NCBI GenBank assembly: GCA_026770615.1
Contig: MU631328.1
Location: 460,609-475,620 of the forward strand
Direction of reading: 5' to 3'
Length of the DNA: 15,012 nt
Origin: Pavlovales sp. CCMP2436
Taxonomy: Eukaryota; Haptophyta; Pavlovophyceae; Pavlovales
A model generated the notes under the pieces. The model was not told where the DNA came from. It saw nothing but the letters and a program-made list of their open reading frames with translations, and searched no databases. The position numbers and the translations under genes were made by a program. Shown here one piece after another: positions 1 through 7,509 of this stretch. The stretch's first letter is position 1. Every line of letters begins with the position of its first letter.

Positions 1-228
1 GTGCCACGCCGTGCGGTCCGCGCCAAAGAGCTTGCTCATGTGCTTGAAGAGGTTGGTGTAAATGTGGTACAGGCAGAAGAGGTGCACGGTGCCGTCGCCG
101 AAGATCAGCGCGATCGCGCTGTGCATGCCCGGGTCGCCGTCAGTGAAGATGACCGTTGGCGCCCCGAGGTGCTTTTTGAACTGCGCGAAAGCCCAAATGA
201 AGGCCTCCTTAGGCTCACCTGGCGGGAC

Positions 229-420
229 CTATGGGAATGATGACGATATATATATATATATATTTTTTTTTGTATTATTATTATTATTATTATCATCATC
301 ATCATTTATCATCATCATCATCATCATCATAATTTTTATAATTAAATGGAGATGAGGGGGGATTGAGCTCAAGTCTAAATATAATAAATAAGTTACTTAA
401 TTAAATCATTAATAAATTAC
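229..420 (-). other. Intron of transposase, AT-rich microsatellite
   Basis: A 192-bp phase-0 intron from GTAATT (420) to CATAG (229). It is almost wholly (ATT)n, (ATC)n and (TA)n low-complexity DNA, in sharp contrast to the GC-rich exons. Splicing joins IIALSL to VPPGEPKEAFIWAF, restoring the usual MULE spacing between the first and second catalytic Asp. Confidence 0.7.
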
Positions 421-728
421 CAGGGATAAGGCAATGATCTGCGTGTCGCCGTTGTGGTCAACGATCGTCCAGCATCCGAGCTTGAGCTTGTACTTGTTGG
501 TCCCATGCTTGGTGTCGTAGAGCACGCACTTCGCGTTGCGCAGCGAGCTCCAGTTCTTGAGGCCGTTCTCGTTGACCCAGAACACACACTCGAGCTCGCC
601 CTCCATGCTGAGCTTCACCTCGGACGGGAGGCCCAGCTCGACCTCGCACCTCTTGAGCTCGGCCACAAACTTGTCCGCGTCGAATTCGCTGGCCTCGACC
701 CCGTCACGGCAGAAGGCGTTATAGACAT

Positions 729-828
729 CTGTAGGTTAAGGGAAGGGGGGGGGTTTGGTGAGGGTCAGGGTAGGGGGTCAGGGTTTGTGTTGGGTTCGAG
801 GGTTGGGGTAGGAGTTGTGCGCACTTAC
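729..828 (-). other. Intron of transposase, C-rich repeat
   Basis: A 100-bp phase-1 intron, donor GTAAGTGCGC, acceptor CCTACAG. On the minus strand its middle is a degenerate CCCTNACC-type repeat ending in a run of nine C. Splicing joins TWTLD to DVYNAFCRDG, the linker normally found ahead of a MULE domain. Both frames continue open for a while, so the call rests on the splice sites and the resulting protein continuity. Confidence 0.65.
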
Positions 829-1551
829 CGTCTAGCGTCCACGTCATCGCGAGCCCCTGCTTGTTGGCCTCGCTTTTCAGCACCCGGTCGATCACGGCCG
901 CGGAGAGGCCGGCGCTCCGGTTGATCCGCGCGATTTCGTGGAGCTGAGGCGGGATTTTGACCCCCGTGGGCAGGGCAATCCCGTCGTGGTTGTTGATGGC
1001 AGCGAGCGTCATGTCGAACTCGTGCTGCGAGTGCGTGTCGTTCACATGGAGCAACGTCCAGCCCTGCTTGGTGTCCTCGAGGTGGAACCGGAAGCTGCAC
1101 TTGAACCCATGCGCGCTCATGCACGAGGATTTCCGCTATTTCCGCTTGCCGGTCGACGTCGAGCTCGTCGCCTTGCTGAACGAGCAGTAGAGGTAGCCCT
1201 TGCGGCCAGCTTTAGTCGTGGCCGCCTTGATCTCGCTCCACTTGACGAGCTTGAAGCCCTTGCTCGACACCCACTGTTGCAGCGCGGCTCGTGCATGCTC
1301 GAACGACTCCCACGGACCCACCGGCAGGTCGTCGGGGCGGTCGACCACCGTGCGGAACAGCGCGTCGACCACCTCGAATGAGCGGCGCACGTCCGCGGGC
1401 GCCCCATCTGGGGCAGCAGCCGGGCCAGCAGCCGGAGCCGGCGTCGTGCGCTGCGGAGCCGGATCGAGCGACGAGCGGCCCGGCGACGGCACGGGCGGCA
1501 GTCCTCCGCCCGGCGAGCGGGGGCGCAGCGTGCCGAGGCGCGGCGAGCTGT

Positions 1552-1704
1552 GCAGCGACGGAGCGAGCGACGAGCGGAGCGGCGACGCCGCCGGCGAGTT
1601 GAGCAGCGACGGAGCGAGCGACGAGCGGAGCGGCGACGCCGCCGGCGAGTTGAGCAGCGACGGAGCGAGCGACGACTGGCGCGGCGACGCCGCCGGCGAG
1701 GCCA
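1552..1704 (+). repeat. 51-bp tandem repeat, three copies, in transposase coding sequence
   Basis: Units start at 1552, 1603 and 1654 (GCAGCGACGGAGCGAGCGAC...). The first two are identical for nearly their whole length; the third diverges after about 35 bases (GACTGGCGC). Fifty-one is a multiple of three, so the copies encode 17-residue repeats on the minus strand (SSLAPSLLNSPAASPLR) without breaking frame. Confidence 0.9.
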
Positions 1705-1947
1705 CGCGCGACAGCGCCGGGCGGTGCGGCGAGGGGAGCGCCTCGGTGGGCGGCTGCGATGAGGGCGCGCCGCGCGCCGCCGCCGCCGGCCCGCTCCTGC
1801 CGAGGCCCAAGAACGCGAACATCGCGTTGCGCTCGCTCTGCGCAGCGCTCTGCCAAGTGCGGGCGCAGCGCTGCCAAGTGCGAGGGCTGCCTTGAAGGGC
1901 TCCGAGTAACACGCTGGCACGGAGACGGACTCCGAATTAGACCGTCT

Positions 1948-1989
1948 CGAGCCCGTATTCCGAGACTGACTCGGAATTAGACGGGCTCG
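1948..1989. repeat. Nested hairpin upstream of transposase
   Basis: Outer arms CGAGCCCGT (1948-1956) and ACGGGCTCG (1981-1989) enclose a second perfect hairpin, ATTCCGAG (1957-1964) and CTCGGAAT (1970-1977), with loop ACTGA. A neighbouring copy of TCCGAATTAGAC lies at 1931-1942. The stretch 1913-2147 is otherwise without a recognised gene; it may hold the 5' flank or terminus of the MULE element (inference). Confidence 0.6.
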
Positions 1990-2156
1990 CATTACGGGAG
2001 CCCAAGCCTGCACCGGTGCGAGCGGGCACCGACGACGGAGGTTACAGGAGCTCACTGAGTCCGCTTCACTCGAGCTTACTACTCACTCCGCGAGGCTCAA
2101 CGTGAGCTCACCGGCTCATTCACTCTCACCCCCGCAACACGATAAGAGTGCGCGGG

Positions 2157-2869
2157 ATGGCCGCCCTCCCGCTGCTGCTCGCGGCACTGGGCGCCGCCAG
2201 CCCGATGCACGCAATGCGCACCTGCGCGCAGCCCACTGCGGCCTCGCAGACGCGCATGATGATCTTCGGGCCGAGCGAATCGCAGAAACGCGCACAGGAG
2301 GAGCAGATGAAAGTGCAACAGGCGATGCTCGCCAGGCGGCGCAATCCGAAGGCGACGGAGAAGTACTTCAAGGATTTGGAGGAGCGGCGTGAGAAGACCT
2401 CCGTGCAATGGTTCGACAAGTTTGCGTGGCAGCGGAAGGCGGACAGTGCTGACTACAACAAGATGGACGAGTTCAAGAAGCGCTTGTCGGCGGGAAAGAT
2501 CAAGGCACACACACACACACACGCACGCACGCGCACGCGCACACACGCACGCACGCACGCACACACACACACACACTCACTCACACACATACACATATAA
2601 TGGATCGGGTGCAGGAGATCGGGTACGCGGACCAGCAGCCTGCGAAGGCCAAGTTTGGATTTACGTTGCCGATGGCGAGCTTTGGTGTGGGCGGGGAGGC
2701 CGGAGTCGGGGGCAAGTACGACAATGGCGAGCGATTTGATCTGCGCCTCCCCTATGCCGATGAGGGCTGGATCGAGGAGACGCCTAAAGGGAAGCCTAAA
2801 CAAGGGGGCGTGAAGAGCGCCGAATCGCCCGCTCCAGGGCCCTTCGACTGGCTATTCGGCAAGAAGTGA
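2157..2869 (+). CDS. Secreted or plastid-targeted protein of unknown function, two exons
   Basis: Exons 2157-2504 and 2615-2869 give about 200 aa. The N-terminus MAALPLLLAALGAASPMHA is a good ER signal peptide; it is followed by a Thr/Ser/Gln-rich, Arg-containing stretch (MRTCAQPTAASQTR) that could be the transit-peptide half of a bipartite plastid leader. The mature part has a charged helix (SESQKRAQEEQMKVQQAMLA), NPKATEKYFKDLEERR, and a second-exon domain GFTLPMASFGVGGEAGVGGK followed by YDNGERFDLRLPYADEGW. The protein ends in PFDWLFGKK. I recognise the NGERFDLRLPYA type of sequence as resembling conserved algal plastid proteins but cannot name a family. Start: Met at 2157 leaves the hydrophobic core right behind the initiator; an in-frame Met at 2148 adds MRG. 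The intron has a GC donor (next entry). The gene is closely preceded by the divergent transposase. Confidence 0.72.
2505..2614 (+). other. GC-AG intron made of (CA)n microsatellite
   Basis: Donor AAG|GCACAC, acceptor GGTGCAG|GAG, 110 bp, phase 0. There is no GT near the point where the exon-1 protein ends (KKRLSAGKIK). The body is (CA)n interrupted by CGCACG units. Joining gives SAGKIK-EIGYADQQPAKAKF. If the intron were retained, the frame would continue through a His/Thr/Ala/Arg repeat and stop at the TAA at about 2598, so a retained form would be truncated. Confidence 0.6.
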
Positions 2870-2902
2870 ACACGCAGGCACTGGGGCAAGTAGGACATCG
2901 TC

Positions 2903-3636
2903 GATTGTCGTGTGTCTGATCAGCCTTAGCGGTGGAGATGGTATCCGAGTGCTCTGCTAAGGTCCCTTGATCCGAGTGTTGGAGACCTGTCAGGGGACGG
3001 ACGTATTTCTAGATATTTGGCACATATCGCTCTGCCGGGCTCAGAGTCAGGTGGCCCACCTAGATAATCGGCGTGCACCTAAGAGTAACTAACCAACTTA
3101 CGAATGCCTGATTAGCTAAGTATTTATCACCGATCGACGTTCCGCTAGCTCTGTTGCCAATCAATATGTGTGATACTCTGTGTGAGTTTCTAGTTAAACG
3201 TCCGTCCCCGGCGAGAGGCTCGCACTGGAAATGAGCGTTGAAAAACACTCAAAACCAGGGATCCACCCCGGGCACAAGGATGCCGTCCCTACCGCTGATC
3301 AGGCCAGACACACGACACTTGATGACTCTCGACTGGTGCGCTGATCGACCGTCGCTGCATCTCCCCCGTCGCCTCTGGAAATGCAGCCCGTCTGCGAGCG
3401 CGGCACACCTTCGCGAATCACGAACATTACTTCATCACTAACCTTTATCACATAATTGCGGTTCTTGCCCTGGGGGACAAAAATCGCAAAACCGCAGATA
3501 TCTAGAAATACAGTACGTCCCCTGACAGGTCTCCACGGGACCCAAGCGTTGAAAAAGCATTCGGATCAAGGGACCTTCTAAGCAGAGCACACGGGTACCG
3601 TCCCCACCACTGAGGCTGATCAGACACACGACAATC
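2903..3636. repeat. Inverted repeat pair (arms 2903-3016 and 3498-3636)
   Basis: The left arm (GATTGTCGTGTGTCTGATCA ... GTATTTCTAGATAT) is the reverse complement of the right arm (ATATCTAGAAATAC ... CAGACACACGACAATC). They share blocks such as GGAGACCTGTCAGGGGACG and GGTCCCTTGATCCGA. The left arm lacks about 22 bases present in the right arm (around the AAGCGTTGAAAAAGC block) and has scattered changes. No coding sequence is supported between the arms; the short ORFs here are by-products of the repeats. Confidence 0.85.
3195..3400. repeat. Diverged third copy of the 2903/3498 repeat
   Basis: This segment matches 3513-3715 in direct orientation at about 310 bp offset: GCGTTGAAAAACACTC versus GCGTTGAAAAAGCATTC, then GCCGTCCCTACCGCTGATCA versus ACCGTCCCCACCACTGAGGCTGATCA in part, GACACACGACA, and GCTGCATCTC. 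It extends past the end of the inverted pair, so the repeat unit is longer than that pair alone shows. A short relative (CCAAGCGTTGAGAAGCACTCGG) lies at about 8676-8697. Confidence 0.65.
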
Positions 3637-3788
3637 GGACCGACACTCAGACTGGCGCACTGACCGGCCATTGCTGCATCTCGCTCGTCTCAGCATGCAG
3701 CTCGCCTGCGCACATGTTGCACCTGTAGCACATAAAAAACAGGCAAATCTCCTCCGGCAGCCTGTATCCCACAGCATTCTATCTGAAG

Positions 3789-3834
3789 CGACTCTGAGGG
3801 CACACATTTCCCGACTCTGAGGGCACACATTTCC
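3789..3834. repeat. 23-bp tandem duplication
   Basis: Two identical adjacent units beginning CGACTCTGAGGGCACACATT (3789-3811 and 3812-3834). Outside this, 3716-4102 shows no gene or other structure that I can support. Confidence 0.9.
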
Positions 3835-4102
3835 GCGCCATGAGAGCCCGCTAGGCAGCCTCCACCAGAGATCTCCGATTTTTTTTGTCACGTTAACCCA
3901 TAGACACCCGGCATGAGATATAAATTCTATTTCTGCGTCATGAAATCCCCCACTCTCTCCCGACAGGCAATCCAAAACATTTGGGAACTAGAGACGTAGC
4001 GGCCCCTCGCGGCATCATTTCGGCACAGACCCCCCCCTTGGCAGACCAGCCATGGGCGGCATAGCCGCTGAATCTATTGACCGGTATCATAGCACGTGCA
4101 GA

Positions 4103-4357
4103 GGGTCGAAATCCGAATTAGTGGCCAGTCATGGGGAAAATTGCGAAAAATTCCGGTGAAAATCCTTCGGAGTAACTCACGAACCGGGTTGGGCACAGAG
4201 GAGTTAGATGCAGACTCGTGAATGGGGCGCCGCCCCATTCACGAATCTGCCACTAACTCCTTTGGGTCCAACCCGGTTCGTGAGTTGATCTGCTGAAGAT
4301 TCACCGGACTTTTTCGCAATTCCCCCCCCGACTGGCCACTAATTCGGATTTCGACCC
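4103..4357. repeat. Foldback (near-palindromic) repeat, left copy
   Basis: A 255-bp imperfect palindrome centred at 4230 (GAATGGGGCG C CGCCCCATTC). Shared arm blocks from the outside in: GGGTCGAAATCCGAATTAGT, GGCCAGTC, AATTGCGAAAAA, TCCGGTGAA, AACTCACGAACCGGGTTGG, GGAGTTAG and TCGTGAATGGGGCG. The left arm has more changes than the right, which is the half shared almost exactly with the distant copy at 8128. Confidence 0.85.
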
Positions 4358-4589
4358 ACTTCGCTAAGATAGACATTCGCGCACAGTCATTGCCTCACGC
4401 TGCCAGCGTGAATCAGTCCATGAAGATAGACATTCCTGCCCCTACCCGCTCTCTGCACTTCTTTCTGGAGGCAGTTTGAGGCTTCGAGCTATTTACATAC
4501 TGTAGCTAAATTAGGGGTGCTACGTTTGAATTGAGAAAAGTACCTCATAATAATGGATATGGTTTTTAAATTATTATGCATCCGGATTT
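4230..4589 (+). repeat. Long inverted repeat, left arm (360 bp)
   Basis: Reverse complement of 7896-8255 with only two mismatches in 360 that I find: C/G in the C-run at about 4329, and T/C in GGATATGG versus GGATACGG near 4558. It starts at the palindrome centre and ends at GCATCCGGATTT. No gene. The near identity implies a recent origin or gene conversion. Confidence 0.93.
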
Positions 4590-4600
4590 TTTTTATGGAT

Positions 4601-4627
4601 AATTGATACCGGAGCGCGGTATCAATT
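4601..4627. repeat. Short perfect hairpin just inside the left arm
   Basis: Arms AATTGATACC (4601-4610) and GGTATCAATT (4618-4627) with a 7-base loop GGAGCGC. It lies 11 bp inside the left arm. The stretch 4628-5010 beyond it holds only short ORFs that match nothing I know; no gene is supported. Confidence 0.7.
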
Positions 4628-5066
4628 GTCTTGTTTGTTGTCGTCCTGGGGGGCCCCGATCACTGCCCAGCACGGGTACACGCCATGCACATCAACCGCC
4701 AGCAAATCATCTCCCTATCCGCCCTCACCCGGGCACATTAACGCGCGCTTGCATAACTCTCAGCGGCGAGGTCAGCATTCGTCTGCTCGAGCTCGGAATC
4801 CCATTCATCCGTGTATTTATCCACAATGGTTCCTGCACGAATCTTCAGGGGCGGACGTTTGACTAGAAATTTTATATTTACTCATAGATGAAGAGCGACG
4901 AGTTCTTGCGCGACGGTGAAGCGCGACGGAGAGTTCCCTGCGGAGAACGCGAAGTGGCCGGACGGAGCAGAGTAACAACGAGCGAAACTTACTCGGCAGT
5001 TATCAACTGACGGAACCATAAAAAGGGACACCTTAAATGAAACCGTGGAACCTTAAATGGAACCGT

Positions 5067-5137
5067 GGGACCATAAATAGGAGGGCCTTATTAATGGAAC
5101 TGGGAACCATAAAAAGGAGGGCCTTATTAATGGAACT
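5067..5137. repeat. 35/36-bp tandem repeat with degenerate copies upstream
   Basis: Two adjacent units, 5067-5101 and 5102-5137, share GGAGGGCCTTATTAATGGAA and begin GGGACCATAAATA or GGGAACCATAAAAA. Shorter degenerate units of the form GGAACCNTAAA precede them from about 5014. Non-coding in appearance. Confidence 0.8.
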
Positions 5138-5468
5138 GTGGCTCTTTGTTGGTAACGCTCTCATCTTGGCGGCGCCAGCGGGTAGCTCGCTCTGCGGGCT
5201 GCTGTAGTCGCCGACGCATCGGGCGCGGCAACCGATCGGTGTGTGTGCGGGAATGACCTGCCGTCTCCACGCCTACGACATATTCAGTTATTGCTGCGCA
5301 ATAGCGACACATATCACAAGCGACGCAATCTCACTCACAGCGCAGGCCGGTCTGAAGAGAGAAGCAGGCAGGCTGATGGCAGGTGGGCCAGGGACGATGT
5401 GCAGCGTGCCTTCCGAGCAAAGCTGACCCTCGCCTGAGTTTAGGACGGAGCCTCGGGATCGGGCTTGA

Positions 5469-6107
5469 TCATGCAGCAGCGACCTCCATCGCCTTGCGAG
5501 CTGCGTCAGCCGCCTTCTTTGCGAAGCGGCCGGCCGACAGGGCGGCCGCCTTCGCGGAAGTCTCCGCAGCGTTTGCGTCCTTGGCTGCCGCTGCCGCCGC
5601 CTTCGCCGCCGCCTCGGCGGTCGCGGCGGCCACAGCCGTCAACGCCGTCTCCTTCATGGCGGCCTTGGCGGCTGTGGCCGCGTTTGCCGCGGTCTTGTCG
5701 GCCTCGTCGGAGGCCTCGGCTTTCGCCGTGGCCGCGCACGACTCGGCCGCGTCCGTGGCCACCCTTGCAGCGGCTTCGGAGGCGATGACCGCATCTTTGG
5801 CCACGTGCACGGCGGCGTTCGCGTCCATCGCCGCTTTGGCCGCGACCCGCGAGCGAGCCCCCACGGTCTGCGCGGCGTCGTTCGCAACCTTCGCCGCCGA
5901 CGCCACCTTGTCGGACGCCTTGAGAGCCGTAAGCACCCCGGCCATCATCGACGCCTTGGCCTTTGCGAGGTTCGCCTTCGCCACCGTCTCGTCGGCCGCC
6001 TTTATCGCCGCCTCAGCACCATCGTAGTCGCCTTGGCCGCCATCTCGTGCGCCGCCGACCTCGAGGTTGGTGTCGCGCTGCATCCTCCGCTGGTGAACAG
6101 CCCGCAA
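5469..6107 (-). CDS. Ala-rich helical repeat protein, hypothetical
   Basis: A 212-aa reading frame on the minus strand with strong Ala bias and recurring AAK/ADA/AAE units (KAAMDANAAVHVAKDAVIA, EAAAKAAAAAAKDANAAETS, KKAADAARKAMEVAAA at the C-terminus). It resembles the amphipathic low-complexity helices of LEA-like or alanine-rich coat and antifreeze-type proteins, but similarity of composition is not homology and I do not assign a family. No signal peptide or membrane segment is visible. Met 6107 opens the frame; Met 6083 (MQRDTNLEVGG) is equally possible. The plus strand also has a 214-aa open Ala-rich frame (5383-6027), because GC-rich GCN codons read as Ala-rich on the opposite strand too. 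The minus frame is preferred because it alternates Ala with Lys/Asp/Glu, as a soluble helix should. It lies in the core of the inverted-repeat structure. Confidence 0.45.
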   Translation of the reverse strand: MRAVHQRRMQRDTNLEVGGARDGGQGDYDGAEAAIKAADETVAKANLAKAKASMMAGVLTALKASDKVASAAKVANDAAQTVGARSRVAAKAAMDANAAVHVAKDAVIASEAAARVATDAAESCAATAKAEASDEADKTAANAATAAKAAMKETALTAVAAATAEAAAKAAAAAAKDANAAETSAKAAALSAGRFAKKAADAARKAMEVAAA

Positions 6108-6294
6108 TCACTCTCACTCGGACGGAAGGCGGAAATTTATTGTTCATGAGCGAAAATGTATTTTTGTATTGAATAATCAGGTTCCAAACCGCAGGACCGA
6201 AGTTGTTTCGAGCTGAATTCTGCGTCGAGTGGTATCTTCAAAGTTCCACTTATAAAATTAAAAAGAACTATTATTATGGGGGTAACAAAAGCGT

Positions 6295-6370
6295 CAGCCT
6301 GTTCTCTTTTCAACATTTTCAAAGGCGGCTCCTCGGGGCCGCCAGAAATTTTGATTTTGAAAATAGGCTG
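6295..6370. repeat. Hairpin repeat, inverted relative of the 6512 MITE
   Basis: Read on the minus strand this is CAGCCTATTTTCAAAATCAA, then AATTTCTGGCGGCCCC, ending GAGAACAGGCTG. It matches the 6512-6581 element over its length with a 7-base insertion in the loop. It folds on itself (AGCCTGT / AATAGGCT; GGCGGC / GCCGCC). No clear flanking duplication was seen. Confidence 0.75.
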
Positions 6371-6503
6371 GGCACCGCGTTTTGAATAGCCTGAAACTGC
6401 CAAGCGAGTCCTCCGGAATAATGTTTTCGGAATAAAAAAGGTGCTTGTATTTTTGGTGCTCCTGTGGGGGACGATTAAAGAACTACATATTATAAAAATG
6501 CAG

Positions 6504-6589
6504 TGACCCTGGCAGCCTGTTTTCAAAGATAAAATTTCTGGCGGCCCGGGACTTTGAAATTGTGAAAAGATAACAGGCTGCTGACCCTG
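6504..6589. mobile_element. 70-bp MITE with 8-bp target-site duplication (hAT-like)
   Basis: Element 6512-6581 has perfect 10-bp terminal inverted repeats GCAGCCTGTT and AACAGGCTGC (12 of 13 if extended). It is flanked directly by perfect 8-bp repeats TGACCCTG at 6504-6511 and 6582-6589. An 8-bp duplication is characteristic of hAT-superfamily transposition (established knowledge); assignment to hAT is inference, as TIRs are short. Too small to code for anything. Confidence 0.75.
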
Positions 6590-6679
6590 AGCACGTCAAA
6601 AGAAATACGATTGAAAAAAGAGTTCACACAATTAACGCATACAACAGTCACGGCAAATTTGCGCGTTGGCCTCGTCGCT

Positions 6680-6714
6680 AACACACAGGGGATCACTATA
6701 TCTCCCTGTGTGTT
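6680..6714. repeat. Perfect 11-bp hairpin
   Basis: AACACACAGGG (6680-6690) and CCCTGTGTGTT (6704-6714), 13-base spacer GATCACTATATCT. The surrounding 6590-7200 is AT-rich and without a supported gene. It also holds TTATATATTAATGTAGGG at about 6893-6910, which recurs beside the repeat copy near 11978. Confidence 0.7.
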
Positions 6715-7200
6715 GTATCTGCCGAAACGGAGGTCGTTCCTCACTTCTAAGCTTCAAGTCCAGCGCATAAAAGGAATAAATCTATCGCATACATAGATAT
6801 ATGGATCGTGCGGCTATGAGGGCTGCGTGCGGTTTGAGCAAAGCAAATTTTTCTACAGCAACGACACCCTTGCATAGTTATATATCAATATTTAGTTATA
6901 TATTAATGTAGGGTGGTTCGGGCTGGCGGTACGTTTCAAGTTCAAGTCAGGCTGATCTAAGCGCTTCGGCGCAGGCTCCTACGCGCTACGCCGAAGTGGG
7001 GAGCTGGTAGAAGTGGTGGATGACGAGGAAGCCGAAAACAAAGCGCTGGAGTCGCTGCGCAACGCGGGGCCGCCCGACAGTGCGCGAGCAAGCGAGTCCA
7101 TTGGTGATCCCAGCGGTGACGTATCGCTGGGAAGCGATGGGGTTTTGAATGTCGAGAACTCGTTTGCGCGTGCAGGGCGCGGGCCGCAGCATATACATAT

Positions 7201-7486
7201 GAGATCCATCGGCACGCGCGGTGGCGCCCAAGCCCAAGCCAGCGCAGCCGACTAAGGCACGCAGCAAGTAATGGGCGACGCAGCGCTCAGACCAGCACAA
7301 CATTCAGAACAGTCAGACGCCAGCTTGAATCCCTATCATAAATATATCTGATAGTGATAGGGATTCAAGCTGGCGTCTGACTGTTCTGAATGTTGTGCTG
7401 GTCTGAGCGCTGCGTCGCCCATTACTTGCTGCGTGCCTTAGTCGGCTGCGCTGGCTTGGGTGCCACCGCGCGTGCCGATGGATCTC
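7201..7486. repeat. Large near-perfect palindrome (foldback element)
   Basis: Arms 7201-7338 and 7355-7486 are reverse complements apart from one 6-bp duplication (GCCCAA) in the left arm; the loop is 16 bases. The inner ends read GCTTGAATCCCTATCA / TGATAGGGATTCAAGC and the outer ends GAGATCCATCGGC / GCCGATGGATCTC. Each arm gives the same spurious ORF start (MLCWSERCVAHYLL...) reading outward, so those frames are repeat by-products. A half copy lies at 12011-12147 and the inner motif recurs at 14303-14372. Confidence 0.93.
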
Positions 7487-7509
7487 CGGTATATATAAGC
7501 TCTGCCACG

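Larger units (their letters stand above)
1..1912 (-). pseudogene. MULE/FAR1-like transposase, 5' part, three exons, broken by an in-frame TAG
   Basis: Three exons read on the minus strand: 1912-829, 728-421 and 228-1, the last continuing beyond the window. Introns 828-729 (GTAAGT...CTACAG, phase 1) and 420-229 (GTAATT...CATAG, phase 0) are inferred from frame and homology. Order of domains: a Ser/Pro/Ala-rich N-terminal region with 17-residue repeats; a FAR1/WRKY-GCM1-like zinc-binding region (ESFEHARAALQQWVSSKGF, then YLYCSF, CMSAHGFKCSF and the final THSQHEF); then the MULE DDE domain. The DDE part shows LYDTKHGTNKYKLKLG (first catalytic Asp), WTIVDHNGDTQIIALSL, TVIFTDGDPGMHSAIALIF (second Asp) and the LFCLYHIYTNL C-x2-H motif. 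The catalytic Glu would lie outside the window. A TAG at 1138-1136 interrupts the zinc-binding region in the same frame on both sides (GKRK, stop, RKSSCMSAHG), so the full protein cannot be made without readthrough. Start at 1912 is the first Met; Met 1822 (MFAFLGLG) is an alternative. Family identity is from recognised motifs; the pseudogene call is from the stop. Confidence 0.8.

Noticed and set aside
741..800. Telomere-like repeat (GGGTTNGGG)
   Set aside because: The units are irregular and lie within the transposase intron; no consistent TTAGGG or TTTAGGG tract.
1200..1895. 231-aa plus-strand ORF with Gly/Asp/Ser repeats
   Set aside because: Antisense of the transposase N-terminal repeats; the minus strand carries the zinc-finger-like and MULE motifs in continuous frame.
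5383..6027. 214-aa Ala-rich ORF on the plus strand
   Set aside because: It is antisense to the 5469-6107 frame. Its Ala/Phe/Ser/Val composition is what the reverse complement of a GC-rich Ala/Lys/Asp coding region gives, with no start context or domain.
6964..6997. tRNA-like hairpin (CTTCGGCG ... CGCCGAAG)
   Set aside because: An 8-bp inverted repeat only; no acceptor stem, T-loop GTTCRA or anticodon arrangement fits around it.
7489..7500. TATA box for the 7510 ORF
   Set aside because: Only about 11 bases before the ATG, and AT-dinucleotide runs are common at this repeat family's borders; position does not fit a normal core promoter.
7390..7509. N-terminal extension of the signal-peptide ORF (MLCWSERC...)
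   Set aside because: The same peptide is encoded outward by the other palindrome arm (from 7303 on the minus strand), so it is repeat sequence that merely happens to be open.
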